From SHVZ01 sp041906305 (GTDB taxonomy: Bacteria > Pseudomonadota > Alphaproteobacteria > SHVZ01), in assembly GCA_041906305.1 (NCBI GenBank), contig JAYRJL010000001.1, positions 682,001-746,000 of the forward strand: a stretch of DNA of 64,000 nucleotides. Reading direction: 5' to 3'. The notes under the pieces are model-generated. The model was given only the letters and a program-made list of their open reading frames with translations, had not been told where the DNA came from and made no database searches. Below are positions 16,924 through 25,512 of this stretch, piece after piece. A program made the position numbers and the translations under genes. The first letter of the stretch is position 1; every line of letters starts with the position of its first letter.

Positions 16924-17613
16924 TCAATTTCGCGGCAAGCGTCTGAAGATCAGGAACCGGCAGGCAGATCCCTTGGCGCGCGCCTTCTCTTCGTAGCGTG
17001 TCGGCGGCCAGTCGTCCGGACGAGCCGCACTCTCATCGCCGATACGCTTGGGCGCGAAAGCGGGATGCGCCGTCGCCACCTCGAGCATGTGCTCGACATA
17101 GTCGGCGTCGTCGGAGGCGAGCCGGAGCTCGGCATCATCGACCATCGCTTCGGCCAGCCAATCGAGCGTCTCGGTCGAGACGATGCGCCGCTTCTTGTGC
17201 CGCGCCTTCGGCCACGGGTCGGGAAACAGGATGAAGCAGCGGTCGATGGACTTGGACGCGAGGCGGGCGAGCAGCAGTCGCGCATCGTCGGGATGCAGCC
17301 GGACATTCGCGAGACGCTTCTCGTCGATCGCGGTCAGCAGGGAGGCAAGGCCATTGAGGAACGGCTCGCAGCCGATGAAGCCGATCTCCGGATGACGCTC
17401 GGCCTGCCAGGCGAGATGCTCGCCGCCACCGAAGCCGATCTCGAGCCAGACCTGTTCGCGCGGAGGATCGAACGCGGCACGAGGATCGACTGCGCCGACC
17501 TCCGGAATCGAAATCCGGATGCGCGGCAGCAGGTGTTCGATCAGCTCCTTGCGGCGCTGGGTAAGCGGCCGCGCGAGGCGCCGGCCGTGGAAACGTCGAA
17601 GCTCAGGCGCCAA
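16924..17613 (-). CDS. trmB: tRNA (guanine-N7)-methyltransferase
   Basis: SAM-dependent enzyme forming m7G46 in tRNA variable loops. The 229-residue product has the SAM-binding LEIGFGGGEHL near residue 56, IGCEPFLNGLASLL, the catalytic-region FPDPWPKARHKKRR near residue 130 and the C-terminal family helices. Its start overlaps the end of metK by 11 bp, so translation is coupled. In many alphaproteobacteria rimP-nusA follow trmB; here a hairpin and a DUF1127 gene follow instead. Confidence 0.96.
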   Translation of the reverse strand: MAPELRRFHGRRLARPLTQRRKELIEHLLPRIRISIPEVGAVDPRAAFDPPREQVWLEIGFGGGEHLAWQAERHPEIGFIGCEPFLNGLASLLTAIDEKRLANVRLHPDDARLLLARLASKSIDRCFILFPDPWPKARHKKRRIVSTETLDWLAEAMVDDAELRLASDDADYVEHMLEVATAHPAFAPKRIGDESAARPDDWPPTRYEEKARAKGSACRFLIFRRLPRN

Positions 17614-18796
17614 AGGCCTTCTTGAGCTTGTTCACCAGATCGACCTTCTCCCACGAGAAGCCGCCGTCCTTCTCGGGCTTGCGCCCGAAATGGCCGTAGG
17701 CCGAGGTGCGATGGTAGATCGGCTTGTTGAGGCCGAGGTACTCGCGGATGGCGCGGGGCGAGAGCCCGACCAGTTCCTGCAGGACCTTCGAGAGCTTGTT
17801 CTCGTCGACCTGGCCGGTGCCGTGGGTGTTCACGTAGACCGAGATCGGGTGCGACACGCCGATCGCGTAGGAGAGCTGGATCGTGCATTTCGGCGCGATG
17901 CCGGCAGCGACGACGTTCTTCGCGAGGTAGCGGGCGGCATAGGCGGCCGAGCGGTCCACCTTGGTCGGGTCCTTGCCCGAGAAGGCGCCGCCGCCGTGGG
18001 GAGCGGCACCGCCGTAAGTGTCGACGATGATCTTGCGGCCGGTGAGGCCGGCGTCGCCGTCCGGGCCGCCGATGACGAAGCGGCCGGTCGGGTTGACGTA
18101 GAAATGCTCCTCCGGCGGCATCCAGCCGGCAGGCATCACGTTCTGGACGTAGGGCCGCACGATCTCGCGGACCTCGTCGACGTCGACCTTCTCCGAGTGC
18201 TGGGTCGAGACCACGACGGCGGTGCAGCCGACCGGCTTGCCGTTGACGTAGCGGAGCGAGACCTGGCTCTTCGCATCGGGACCGAGCATCGGCGCCTTGC
18301 CCTTGTGGCGGGCTTCCGACATGGCGCGCAGGATGTTGTGCGAATACTGGATCGGCGCCGGCATCAGCTCCGGCGTCTCGTCGCAGGCATAGCCGAACAT
18401 GATGCCCTGGTCGCCGGCGCCTTCGTCCTTATTGCCCTTGGCGTCGACGCCGCGGGCGATGTCGACGGACTGGCCGTGCAGGTGGACGCCGACCTTCGCC
18501 TTCTTCCAGTGAAAGCCCTTCTGCTCGTAGCCGATGTCCTTCACCACCTTGCGGGCGATCGCCTCGATCTTCGGTGCGTTGACCTTGCCCGACTTGTCGA
18601 CCAGTGAGCGGGGGCCGCGCACTTCGCCGGCGATCACGATGCGGTTGGTGGTGACCAGCGTCTCGCAGCCCAGGCGCGAATAGGGATCGGCGGCGAGGAA
18701 GGCGTCGACGATCGCGTCCGAGATCCGGTCGCAGACCTTGTCCGGATGGCCTTCGGCCACGGATTCGCTGGTGAAGACGTAGTCGGCCTGAGCCAC
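17603..18796 (-). CDS. metK: S-adenosylmethionine synthetase
   Basis: Makes S-adenosylmethionine from methionine and ATP. From GTG 18796 the product is 397 residues, close to the family norm of about 390. Motifs seen: FTSESVAEGHPDKVCDRISD at the start, GAGDQGIMFGYACDET near residue 125, and the metal/phosphate loop GGGAFSGKDPTKVDRSAAY near residue 265. The frame is open to 18985, but the extra residues are Arg-rich and unconserved. It supplies the methyl donor used by the overlapping trmB. Confidence 0.97.
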   Translation of the reverse strand: MAQADYVFTSESVAEGHPDKVCDRISDAIVDAFLAADPYSRLGCETLVTTNRIVIAGEVRGPRSLVDKSGKVNAPKIEAIARKVVKDIGYEQKGFHWKKAKVGVHLHGQSVDIARGVDAKGNKDEGAGDQGIMFGYACDETPELMPAPIQYSHNILRAMSEARHKGKAPMLGPDAKSQVSLRYVNGKPVGCTAVVVSTQHSEKVDVDEVREIVRPYVQNVMPAGWMPPEEHFYVNPTGRFVIGGPDGDAGLTGRKIIVDTYGGAAPHGGGAFSGKDPTKVDRSAAYAARYLAKNVVAAGIAPKCTIQLSYAIGVSHPISVYVNTHGTGQVDENKLSKVLQELVGLSPRAIREYLGLNKPIYHRTSAYGHFGRKPEKDGGFSWEKVDLVNKLKKAFGA

Positions 18797-18912
18797 GGGC
18801 GCCCCCTCACTACTTGCCTGGAAAGCCTGAAATAAGCGGCGTTTTCGCCGCCGGGTCGGGGCGACTGTTTGCGGCGTTTGACCTTGCCGGTCAAGGGAAA
18901 ATGCGGCTTTTC

Positions 18913-19356
18913 CTACTCGCCGCGCGCGAGCGCCTTGGTCAGCTCGAACACCCTTCGGCGAAGGTCGGGCTCGCTGATCTCCCAATACGCGTCGACGAGC
19001 CCTCGGGTCTCGCGCTTGGCCATCGGGTCGGCCTCGTACTCGCTCGGCGCCTCCGCGGCGCCGGGCGTCTTGGCCCCTGCATCGCCCGGCATGTCGTCGA
19101 AGAAGAAGGAGACGGGGACGTCGAGCACGCGGCTCAGGTCGAAAAGGCGGCTGGCGCCGATCCGGTTGGCGCCGCGCTCGTACTTCTGCACCTGCTGGAA
19201 GGTGAGGCCGAGCGCCTGGGCCAGCTTCTCCTGGCTCCAGCCGAGAAGGGTTCGCCGGAGACGAACGCGGTGGCCCACATGGATATCGATCGGATGTCCC
19301 TTCCCATCGCTACCCGCCCGTGGCGGACGCCCACGCGGACGGCCGGTACGCGCCAT
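18913..19356 (-). CDS. XRE-family transcriptional regulator
   Basis: 147-residue DNA-binding protein with a Cro/C1-type helix-turn-helix at residues about 28-80 (WSQEKLAQALGLTFQQVQKYERG). A short Arg-rich tail precedes it, and the C-terminal helical segment begins ADPMAKRET. A very similar protein is encoded at 32795-33271. It sits between lnt and metK, a position kept in many alphaproteobacteria. Targets are unknown; autoregulation or control of metK is possible. Confidence 0.92.
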   Translation of the reverse strand: MARTGRPRGRPPRAGSDGKGHPIDIHVGHRVRLRRTLLGWSQEKLAQALGLTFQQVQKYERGANRIGASRLFDLSRVLDVPVSFFFDDMPGDAGAKTPGAAEAPSEYEADPMAKRETRGLVDAYWEISEPDLRRRVFELTKALARGE

Positions 19357-19422
19357 CGCTCGGTTCCTCGCTTCCTTGAATTGACGATCGGAAAGAGAAG
19401 TAGTCGCGATTCGACGCGGGGG

Positions 19423-20946
19423 TCAATTGCTGTGAGACTTCCGTGGACTATTCAGCCGGAATGCGAGAATGACGAATATCAATGAGAGTATTGCTGCGGT
19501 TGTATCGCGCCACTGCGTGTAAAACGTACTGGGTAATGCTACCGGCAAGTCTCCGTCGACGATGCCGACCGCGTCGAGGTCCAGGGATTTTGTCACTCTC
19601 CCATAGGAATCGATGATGCCGGAAATGCCGTTCTGGGCCGAGCGCACGAGGGGCAAACCCTCCTCGACCGCCCGCATGCGGGCCGCCGCGAAGTGCTGGT
19701 AGGGGCCGGCGGAGCGCCCGTACCAGGCGTCGTTGGTCAGGTTGAGCAGCCATTGCGGCCGATCGTCGCGGTCGCTCACGGCTCCCGGAAAGATCACCTC
19801 GTAGCAGATCAGGGCCCCTGCGGACGGCGTGCCGGGTAAGCGGATACTCATCAGACCCGGGCCCGGCACCATGCTTTCTCCCGGCAGCCGCGGGACCCAC
19901 CCGAGCAGCCAGCGGAGCGGTGTGTACTCGCCGAACGGCACCAGATGCGCCTTGTCGTAAGTGGCGGTGACGCGCCCCTCGCGATCGACGGCGACGAGGC
20001 CGTTGGTGAAGGGCGGGCGCTCGCCCGCGCCCTGAAGGCGGATCGTGCCCGTGACGACCGCGCCGCCGTCGGGCGCCACCGACGCGATCGCCTTCAGCAC
20101 CTCGGGCTCGCGCTCGACCAGGAACGGTATCGCCGTCTCCGGCCAGACCACCAGCGTCGGTGCGACGTCGGCCGGCGAGCGCGTCATGGTCAGGTGCTTC
20201 ACCAGCGTCGCGACGCGCTGGTCGATCTCCCATTTGAGGCTCTGCGGGATGCTCGCCTGCACGAGCCGAAGGCGAACGCCGGGAACCGTTTCATCGCCCG
20301 CCTGGGCAAGGCGCTGATGTCCGTAGCCGAAGCCGGCCGCAAGAAGCAGGACGCCGGCAAGAGCCGCGCGCCGGGAGAAGCGATGGCCGAATGATGCGGG
20401 CAGTGAGGCGACCAGCACGGTCAGCAGGGTGAGACCCCAGGCGCCGAGCACCGACAGCGACTGCAGCATCTCGGGCACGCCGACCCAGGTCGAGGCGGCG
20501 AGGTTCCAGGGAAAGCCGGTGAAGAGATGGCCGCGCAGCCACTCGATCGCCGTCCAGACCACGGCAAAGGCGAGCACGCGTCCGACGCCTTCGAGCCTGA
20601 GGACCTGCGTCGTCGCGAGCGCCAGTCCCGAATAGATCGCGAGGATCGACGGAAGGCCGAGCGAGGCAAACGGGATGAACCAGACGAAACGGTCGCCGTC
20701 GATCGTGAAGGCGTTGGCGATCCAGTAGAGGCCGCTGGTGAAATGGCCGAGCCCGAACCACCAGCCGAGCACGAAGGCGTGCCCGGGCCGGGCGTCGCGG
20801 CTGAGCCACAGAAGACCGGAGAAGGCGACCAGAAGCGCCGGCGGAAAGTCGACGGGCGGGAAGGCGGCCGTGGCGACCACGCCGAGCAGCGCCGAGAGAA
20901 GGCGCCCGCCCCATCTGCGGCCCCGGCTGTCTGCCTCGTGTCGCAT
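19423..20946 (-). CDS. lnt: Apolipoprotein N-acyltransferase
   Basis: Inner-membrane enzyme that adds the third acyl chain to the N-terminal Cys of lipoproteins. The 507 residues comprise an N-terminal block of about six hydrophobic helices (with WNLAAS and FTSGLYWIANA) and a periplasmic nitrilase-like domain with the catalytic triad: Glu in WPETAIPF, Lys in YDKAHLVPFGEYTPL and Cys in GALICYEVIFP. A last membrane helix closes the protein. ATG 20946 lies 14 bases past the corC stop. The longer open frame upstream is corC read out of frame. Confidence 0.97.
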   Translation of the reverse strand: MRHEADSRGRRWGGRLLSALLGVVATAAFPPVDFPPALLVAFSGLLWLSRDARPGHAFVLGWWFGLGHFTSGLYWIANAFTIDGDRFVWFIPFASLGLPSILAIYSGLALATTQVLRLEGVGRVLAFAVVWTAIEWLRGHLFTGFPWNLAASTWVGVPEMLQSLSVLGAWGLTLLTVLVASLPASFGHRFSRRAALAGVLLLAAGFGYGHQRLAQAGDETVPGVRLRLVQASIPQSLKWEIDQRVATLVKHLTMTRSPADVAPTLVVWPETAIPFLVEREPEVLKAIASVAPDGGAVVTGTIRLQGAGERPPFTNGLVAVDREGRVTATYDKAHLVPFGEYTPLRWLLGWVPRLPGESMVPGPGLMSIRLPGTPSAGALICYEVIFPGAVSDRDDRPQWLLNLTNDAWYGRSAGPYQHFAAARMRAVEEGLPLVRSAQNGISGIIDSYGRVTKSLDLDAVGIVDGDLPVALPSTFYTQWRDTTAAILSLIFVILAFRLNSPRKSHSN

Positions 20947-20960
20947 GCGTTGTCGGCTGG

Positions 20961-21830
20961 CTACTTCGCGGAAACGTTGGCGACGGGTGCGTTGAGCACG
21001 CGCAGGCGCTTCACGCGGCGGGCGTCGGCCTCGACCACCTCGAACTCCAGCCCCGAGGGATGGCGGATCACCTCGCCGCGCACCGGGAGATGGCCGGCAA
21101 GCCAGGTTACGAGCCCCGCCAGCGTGTCGGTGTTCTGGCGTTCCTCGTCGGAGAGGATGGTCCCGGTCTCCTTCTCGAACTCCTCGATGGAGGCGCGGGC
21201 GTCGGCCGCGAGCGAGCCGTCGGGACGGCGCTCCAGCTTCGGCGCCTCGGTTTCGTCGTGCTCGTCGTCGATCTCGCCGACGATCTGCTCGATCAGGTCC
21301 TCGATGGTGACGAGCCCGTCGACGCCGCCGAACTCGTCGACGACCAGTGCCATGTGGGTCTTCGCCGCCCGCATCTCGATCATCATGTCCATCGTGCGCA
21401 TCGCCGGCGAGACGAACATCACCTTGCGCAGCAGCCGGCGGAGCGTCACCTGGCGGCCTTCGGCGACGGCCGTCAGCACGTCCTTGATGTGGACCATGCC
21501 GAGCACGTCGTCGAGCGTGCCGCGATAGACGGGTACGCGCGAATGGCCGGAGGCGGTCATGTGCTTGACCAGGTCCGGGACCGAGGTGTCGATCTCGAGC
21601 GCGTCGATGTCCGACCGCGGCACCATCACGTCGCGTGCAGTGAGCGTGCGGAGCTTGAGGACGTTGCCGATCAGCGCGCGCTCGTCGTCGGCGATCGGCT
21701 CGGCGGTCTCGCGCTCTTCGATCAGCTCCTCGATCGCCTCGCGGAAGGACGCCTCGACCTCGCGTTCCTTGCGCGAACGGCCGAGCCAAGCCTTGAGGCG
21801 GGCGAAGCGTGACTCAGACGTCTCGGTCAT
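20961..21830 (-). CDS. corC: CorC/HlyC-family CBS-domain protein
   Basis: Soluble protein of 289 residues linked in the family to magnesium/cobalt efflux and envelope lipid homeostasis. Two CBS motifs span residues about 65-185 (TARDVMVPRSDIDALE, HSRVPVYRGTLDDVLGMVHIKDVL, MALVVDEFGGVDGLVTIEDLIEQIVGEI). A C-terminal transporter-associated CorC_HlyC domain follows (TLAGLVTWLAGHLPVRGEVI). The start overlaps ybeY by 4 bp, and lnt follows after 14 bases. Confidence 0.95.
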   Translation of the reverse strand: MTETSESRFARLKAWLGRSRKEREVEASFREAIEELIEERETAEPIADDERALIGNVLKLRTLTARDVMVPRSDIDALEIDTSVPDLVKHMTASGHSRVPVYRGTLDDVLGMVHIKDVLTAVAEGRQVTLRRLLRKVMFVSPAMRTMDMMIEMRAAKTHMALVVDEFGGVDGLVTIEDLIEQIVGEIDDEHDETEAPKLERRPDGSLAADARASIEEFEKETGTILSDEERQNTDTLAGLVTWLAGHLPVRGEVIRHPSGLEFEVVEADARRVKRLRVLNAPVANVSAK

Positions 21831-22303
21831 CGCCTGATCTCGTAGGGATCGGGTACGCCGAGATCGGCGAGTACCTCGATCTCGACCTTCTCCATCTTCC
21901 TCGCGTCGGGCTTCGTCTCGTGGTCGTGGCCGAGGAGATGAAGCACGCCGTGGACGACGAGATGGGTCAGGTGATCGGCCGGCTTCTTGCCCTGGTCCTC
22001 GGCCTCGGCCAGCACGGTCTCGAGCGCGAGCACGATGTCGCCGAGGAACGGGCGCTCGCCCGACTCGAAGGACAGCACGTTGGTCGGCTTGTCCTTGCCG
22101 CGATAGTCGCGGTTGAGCACGCGGACCTGGGCGTCGTCGGCCAGCGCCAGCGACACTTCCGCCGGGCCTTCATGCGCGGCGGCGAGGGCCGCCTTCGCGG
22201 CCCGCCTTGCCAGCTTGTCGGCGCCGGGAACCGACTTCTTCCATTGCCTGGAGAGCTCGGCGACGGAGACCGTCGCCGTGGCACGAGGTCGGCCGGGGCT
22301 CAT
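21827..22303 (-). CDS. ybeY: Endoribonuclease YbeY
   Basis: Single-strand endoribonuclease for 16S rRNA 3'-end maturation and ribosome quality control. The 158-residue product contains the zinc motif H-x3-H-x5-H in HGVLHLLGHDHE near residue 120, plus LNRDYRGKDKPTNVLSF near residue 70, both diagnostic. The start overlaps the end of phoH by four bases and its end overlaps corC by four, giving tight translational coupling. Confidence 0.96.
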   Translation of the reverse strand: MSPGRPRATATVSVAELSRQWKKSVPGADKLARRAAKAALAAAHEGPAEVSLALADDAQVRVLNRDYRGKDKPTNVLSFESGERPFLGDIVLALETVLAEAEDQGKKPADHLTHLVVHGVLHLLGHDHETKPDARKMEKVEIEVLADLGVPDPYEIRR

Positions 22304-23295
22304 GGCTGGACCCGATCCGTCTTGGCTGCGATCAGCCTGGGATCGTGGGCGTTGTAGGCACGGACGATACGCGTCACCAGCGGATGGCGGACGACGTCGG
22401 CATCCGTGAACTCGACCATGGTGACGCCCTTGACGTCGCGCAAGATGTCGACGGCCTCGTTGAGGCCCGACTTGGCGCCGAGCGGCAGGTCGATCTGGCT
22501 GGGGTCGCCGGTAACCGCCATGCGGCTGTTCTCGCCGAGGCGCGTCAGGAACATCTTCATCTGGGTCGGCGTGGTGTTCTGCGCCTCGTCCAGGATGATG
22601 AAGGAGTTCGCCAGCGTGCGGCCGCGCATGAAGGCGAGCGGCGCGATCTCGATCTCGCCGGCCTGCAGGCGGCGGTCGACCTGGTCGCCCGGCATCATGT
22701 CGTAGAGCGCGTCGTAGAGCGGGCGCAGGTAGGGATCGATCTTTTCCTTCATGTCGCCGGGAAGGAAGCCGAGCCGTTCACCGGCCTCGACCGCCGGCCG
22801 CGACAGGATGATGCGATCGACCTTGCCGGCCTTCAGCGCCGCGACGGCGACGGCGACCGCGAGATAGGTCTTGCCGGTGCCGGCGGGGCCGAGGCCGAAC
22901 ACCAGCTCGTGGTCCGCGAGGGCATCGAGATACGCCGACTGGCGCGGCGAGCGCGCCTCGATCGGACGGCGCCAGGTCGCGATGCCACGCGGCGGCTCGT
23001 CGGCCTTCGATCCGGCGAAGCGGATCGCCGCGTCGATGTCGGCCGAGGTCAGGCCGGACGGCTGCCCGTTCTTGCGCTTGTCGGCGACGAGACGTCCGTA
23101 GAGGCGCTCGAAGGTCTGCTTGGCGGCCTCGGCCTGGGCGCCGGAGATCGCGAGCGGGCTGGAATGACCGGTCACGCGGACGTCGAAGCTCTGTTCGATC
23201 CGCGCCAGGTTGCGGTCGTGCTCGCCGAACAGCAGGGGCACCAGCGACGCGTCCTCGAAGCTGACGTGCAGTACCGGCTGCTCCTCGCGCCTCAC
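22300..23295 (-). CDS. phoH: PhoH-like ATPase (YbeZ)
   Basis: Cytoplasmic P-loop ATPase of the PhoH/YbeZ family, a partner of YbeY in RNA metabolism. In 331 residues: Walker A GLGPAGTGKTYLAVA near residue 137, Walker B SFIILDEAQNTTPTQMKMFLTRLG near residue 233, and the MAVTGDPSQIDLP sensor region just after. An N-terminal KH-like segment precedes the ATPase. It overlaps miaB by four bases upstream and ybeY by four downstream. Confidence 0.96.
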   Translation of the reverse strand: MRREEQPVLHVSFEDASLVPLLFGEHDRNLARIEQSFDVRVTGHSSPLAISGAQAEAAKQTFERLYGRLVADKRKNGQPSGLTSADIDAAIRFAGSKADEPPRGIATWRRPIEARSPRQSAYLDALADHELVFGLGPAGTGKTYLAVAVAVAALKAGKVDRIILSRPAVEAGERLGFLPGDMKEKIDPYLRPLYDALYDMMPGDQVDRRLQAGEIEIAPLAFMRGRTLANSFIILDEAQNTTPTQMKMFLTRLGENSRMAVTGDPSQIDLPLGAKSGLNEAVDILRDVKGVTMVEFTDADVVRHPLVTRIVRAYNAHDPRLIAAKTDRVQP

Positions 23296-24731
23296 GCCGC
23301 CTCCTCCTCAACCACCGCGACCCGCCCGGAAAGGCTGACGCCGTAGGCGGCGGTCACCTCTACGGAAACCATCCGGCCGATCAGCCGTTCCGCGGCCTCG
23401 AAATGGATCGACTGCAGGTAGGGCGTGCGGCCGATCAGCTGGCCGGGCTTGCGGCCCTTGCGCTCGGCCAGAACCTCGAAGGTGCGGCCGACCGTCCGCT
23501 GGTTGAAAGCGAGCTGATCGCGCTCCAGCACCTCGTGCAGGCGGTCGAGGCGCAGGGTCTTCTCGTCTTCGGGAACCTGCGTGTCCATCAGCGCCGCCGG
23601 CGTGCCGGGACGCGCGCTGTACTTGAAGGAATAGGCCTGGGCGAAGCCGACCTTCTCCGCGAGGTCGAGCGTCGCCTCGACGTCGGCCGCTGTCTCGCCG
23701 GGAAATCCGACGATGAAGTCGGACGACAGCGCCAGGTCCGGCCGCGCGGCCCGCAGCCTGTCGACGAGGCGGAGATAGTCCGCGGCCGTGTGCCGGCGGT
23801 TCATCGCGGCAAGGATCCGGTCCGATCCGGACTGCACCGGCAGGTGCAGGAACGGCATCAGCTTGGGCTCGTCGCGATGCGCCTGGATCAGCTCGTCGTC
23901 GAGGTCGCGCGGATGCGAGGTCGTGTAGCGAAGCCGCTCGACGCCGTCGATGCCGGCGATCTCGCGAAGCAGTCGGCCGAGTCCCCAGGTCTTCCCGTCG
24001 GGGCCTTCGCCATGGAACGCATTCACGTTCTGGCCGAGCAGCGCGATCTCGACCGCGCCCTGGGACGCGAGCCGCCTCGCCTCTGCCAGGATCGCGGAGA
24101 CGGGCCGCGAATACTCGCTGCCGCGCGTGTAGGGCACGACGCAGAAGGTGCAGAACTTGTCGCAGCCTTCCTGCACCGACAGGAAGGCCATCGGTCCCTG
24201 AGGCGCGCCGGTATCGGGCAGGTGGTCGAACTTCGGCTCGGCCGGGAAGTCGGTCGCCAGCACCTGTCCGCCGGCCCGTGCGGCCCGCGCGACCAGTTCG
24301 GGCAGCTGGTGATAGCTCTGCGGACCGACGACGATGTCGACATAGGGCGCGCGGCGCAGGATCTCGCCGCCTTCGGCCTGGGCGACGCAGCCGGCGACGG
24401 CCAGCGTCAGGTCGCCGCCGGCGGCCTGCTTGTCCTGCTTGATCAAGTTGAGCCGGCCGAGCTCGGAAAAGGTCTTCTCGGAGGCCTTCTCGCGGATGTG
24501 GCAGGTGTTGAGGATCACCATGTCGGCGGCTTCGGGCGTCTCCGCCGGCGCATAGCCAAGCGGCGCCAGGACATCCGCCATGCGGGCGGAGTCGTAGACG
24601 TTCATCTGGCAGCCATAGGTACGAACGAACAGCTTCTTGGCCAATGTGGTCCCGGATACCCCTTTAAGCGCCACTTCTCCGCGTCCGGCGCTCAGGATGG
24701 CCTGCTCACGTGACGAGACGATGTCGCTCAA
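23292..24731 (-). CDS. miaB: tRNA-2-methylthio-N6-dimethylallyladenosine synthase
   Basis: Radical-SAM methylthiotransferase that converts i6A37 to ms2i6A37 in tRNAs. The 479-residue product has the N-terminal UPF0004 domain with YGCQMNVYDSARM and LNTCHIREKASEK. The radical-SAM cluster motif C-x3-C-x2-C is in EGCDKFCTFCVVPYTRG near residue 175. A TRAM-like C terminus ends the protein. First gene of the miaB-phoH-ybeY-corC-lnt run. Confidence 0.97.
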   Translation of the reverse strand: MSDIVSSREQAILSAGRGEVALKGVSGTTLAKKLFVRTYGCQMNVYDSARMADVLAPLGYAPAETPEAADMVILNTCHIREKASEKTFSELGRLNLIKQDKQAAGGDLTLAVAGCVAQAEGGEILRRAPYVDIVVGPQSYHQLPELVARAARAGGQVLATDFPAEPKFDHLPDTGAPQGPMAFLSVQEGCDKFCTFCVVPYTRGSEYSRPVSAILAEARRLASQGAVEIALLGQNVNAFHGEGPDGKTWGLGRLLREIAGIDGVERLRYTTSHPRDLDDELIQAHRDEPKLMPFLHLPVQSGSDRILAAMNRRHTAADYLRLVDRLRAARPDLALSSDFIVGFPGETAADVEATLDLAEKVGFAQAYSFKYSARPGTPAALMDTQVPEDEKTLRLDRLHEVLERDQLAFNQRTVGRTFEVLAERKGRKPGQLIGRTPYLQSIHFEAAERLIGRMVSVEVTAAYGVSLSGRVAVVEEEAA

Positions 24732-24828
24732 GACCTAGCATTCCGGGGGTATCGTCTCAAGGCCGGGGCCTTGCGGCGAAGCGACCTGAACGTGTACCGG
24801 TGGGAAATACCCCGACAGGGAGGAAGCC

Positions 24829-25446
24829 GTGATCAAGATCTGGGGCCGCCCCAATTCGTCGAACGTCCAGAAGGTGTTGTGGGCCGCCGACGAGATCGGC
24901 GTGAAGTACGAGCGTGTCGACGCCGGCGGCGCCTTCGGCATCGTCAAGGAGCCGAAGTACCTGGCGATGAACCCGAACGGGCTGATCCCGACGATCGAGG
25001 ACGGCGACCTGATCCTCTGGGAATCGAACACGATCGTCCGCTATCTCGCCGCCAAATACGGCAGGGGCGGGCTCGGGATCGAGGATCCGGGCAAGCGCGC
25101 CTCGGCCGAGAAATGGATGGATTGGGGCTTCACGCTGGGCGTCCCGAACGGCCTGCTTTTCTGGGGATATGTCCGCACCCCGCCGGACCAGCGCGACCCG
25201 GTCGCACTCGAAGCCAGCCGCGTCAAGGCGATCGAGCTCTGGAGCATCGTCGAGAGGCAGCTCGCGAACCAGCCATACATCGCCGGAAAGGAATTCACCG
25301 TCGGCGATATCGGCCTCGGCGTCTTCGTCCACCGCTGGCATCAATTTCCGATCGACCGTGGCAGCATGCCGAACCTTGCCGGCTACTACGAGCGCCTGAA
25401 GGCACGGCCGGCCTATGCGAAGCACGTGGCGTTGCCGCTGACCTGA
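24829..25446 (+). CDS. Glutathione S-transferase family protein
   Basis: 205-residue cytosolic GST. The thioredoxin-like N-terminal domain starts IKIWGRPNSSNVQKVLWA with the catalytic Ser in the SSN position of theta/beta-like classes, followed by NPNGLIPTIEDGDLILWESNTIVRYLA, which binds glutathione. The helical C-terminal domain has FTVGDIGLGVFVHRW. The start is GTG at 24829, preceded by GGGAGGAA. It is divergent from miaB across 97 bp. Substrate unknown. Confidence 0.93.
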   Translation: MIKIWGRPNSSNVQKVLWAADEIGVKYERVDAGGAFGIVKEPKYLAMNPNGLIPTIEDGDLILWESNTIVRYLAAKYGRGGLGIEDPGKRASAEKWMDWGFTLGVPNGLLFWGYVRTPPDQRDPVALEASRVKAIELWSIVERQLANQPYIAGKEFTVGDIGLGVFVHRWHQFPIDRGSMPNLAGYYERLKARPAYAKHVALPLT

Positions 25447-25512
25447 CCGACGGAACCCGTCGCAGGTCCCGGGGCATTTAGGGGGCGACACCCGAGGGAG
25501 GAGGAGATCGCC

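Noticed and set aside
18797..18912. SAM-sensing riboswitch before metK
   Set aside because: A GGCGGCGAAAACGCCGC-type hairpin is present, but the known SAM-II or SAM/SAH consensus was not recognisable by eye.
20947..21789. 280-residue N-terminal extension of lnt
   Set aside because: This is corC read out of frame; Lnt starts at 20946 immediately before its first membrane helix.
24758..24773. Palindrome CAAGGCCGGGGCCTTG between miaB and the GST gene
   Set aside because: Only a short stem without a U-tract or an adjacent promoter match; too weak to call an operator or terminator.
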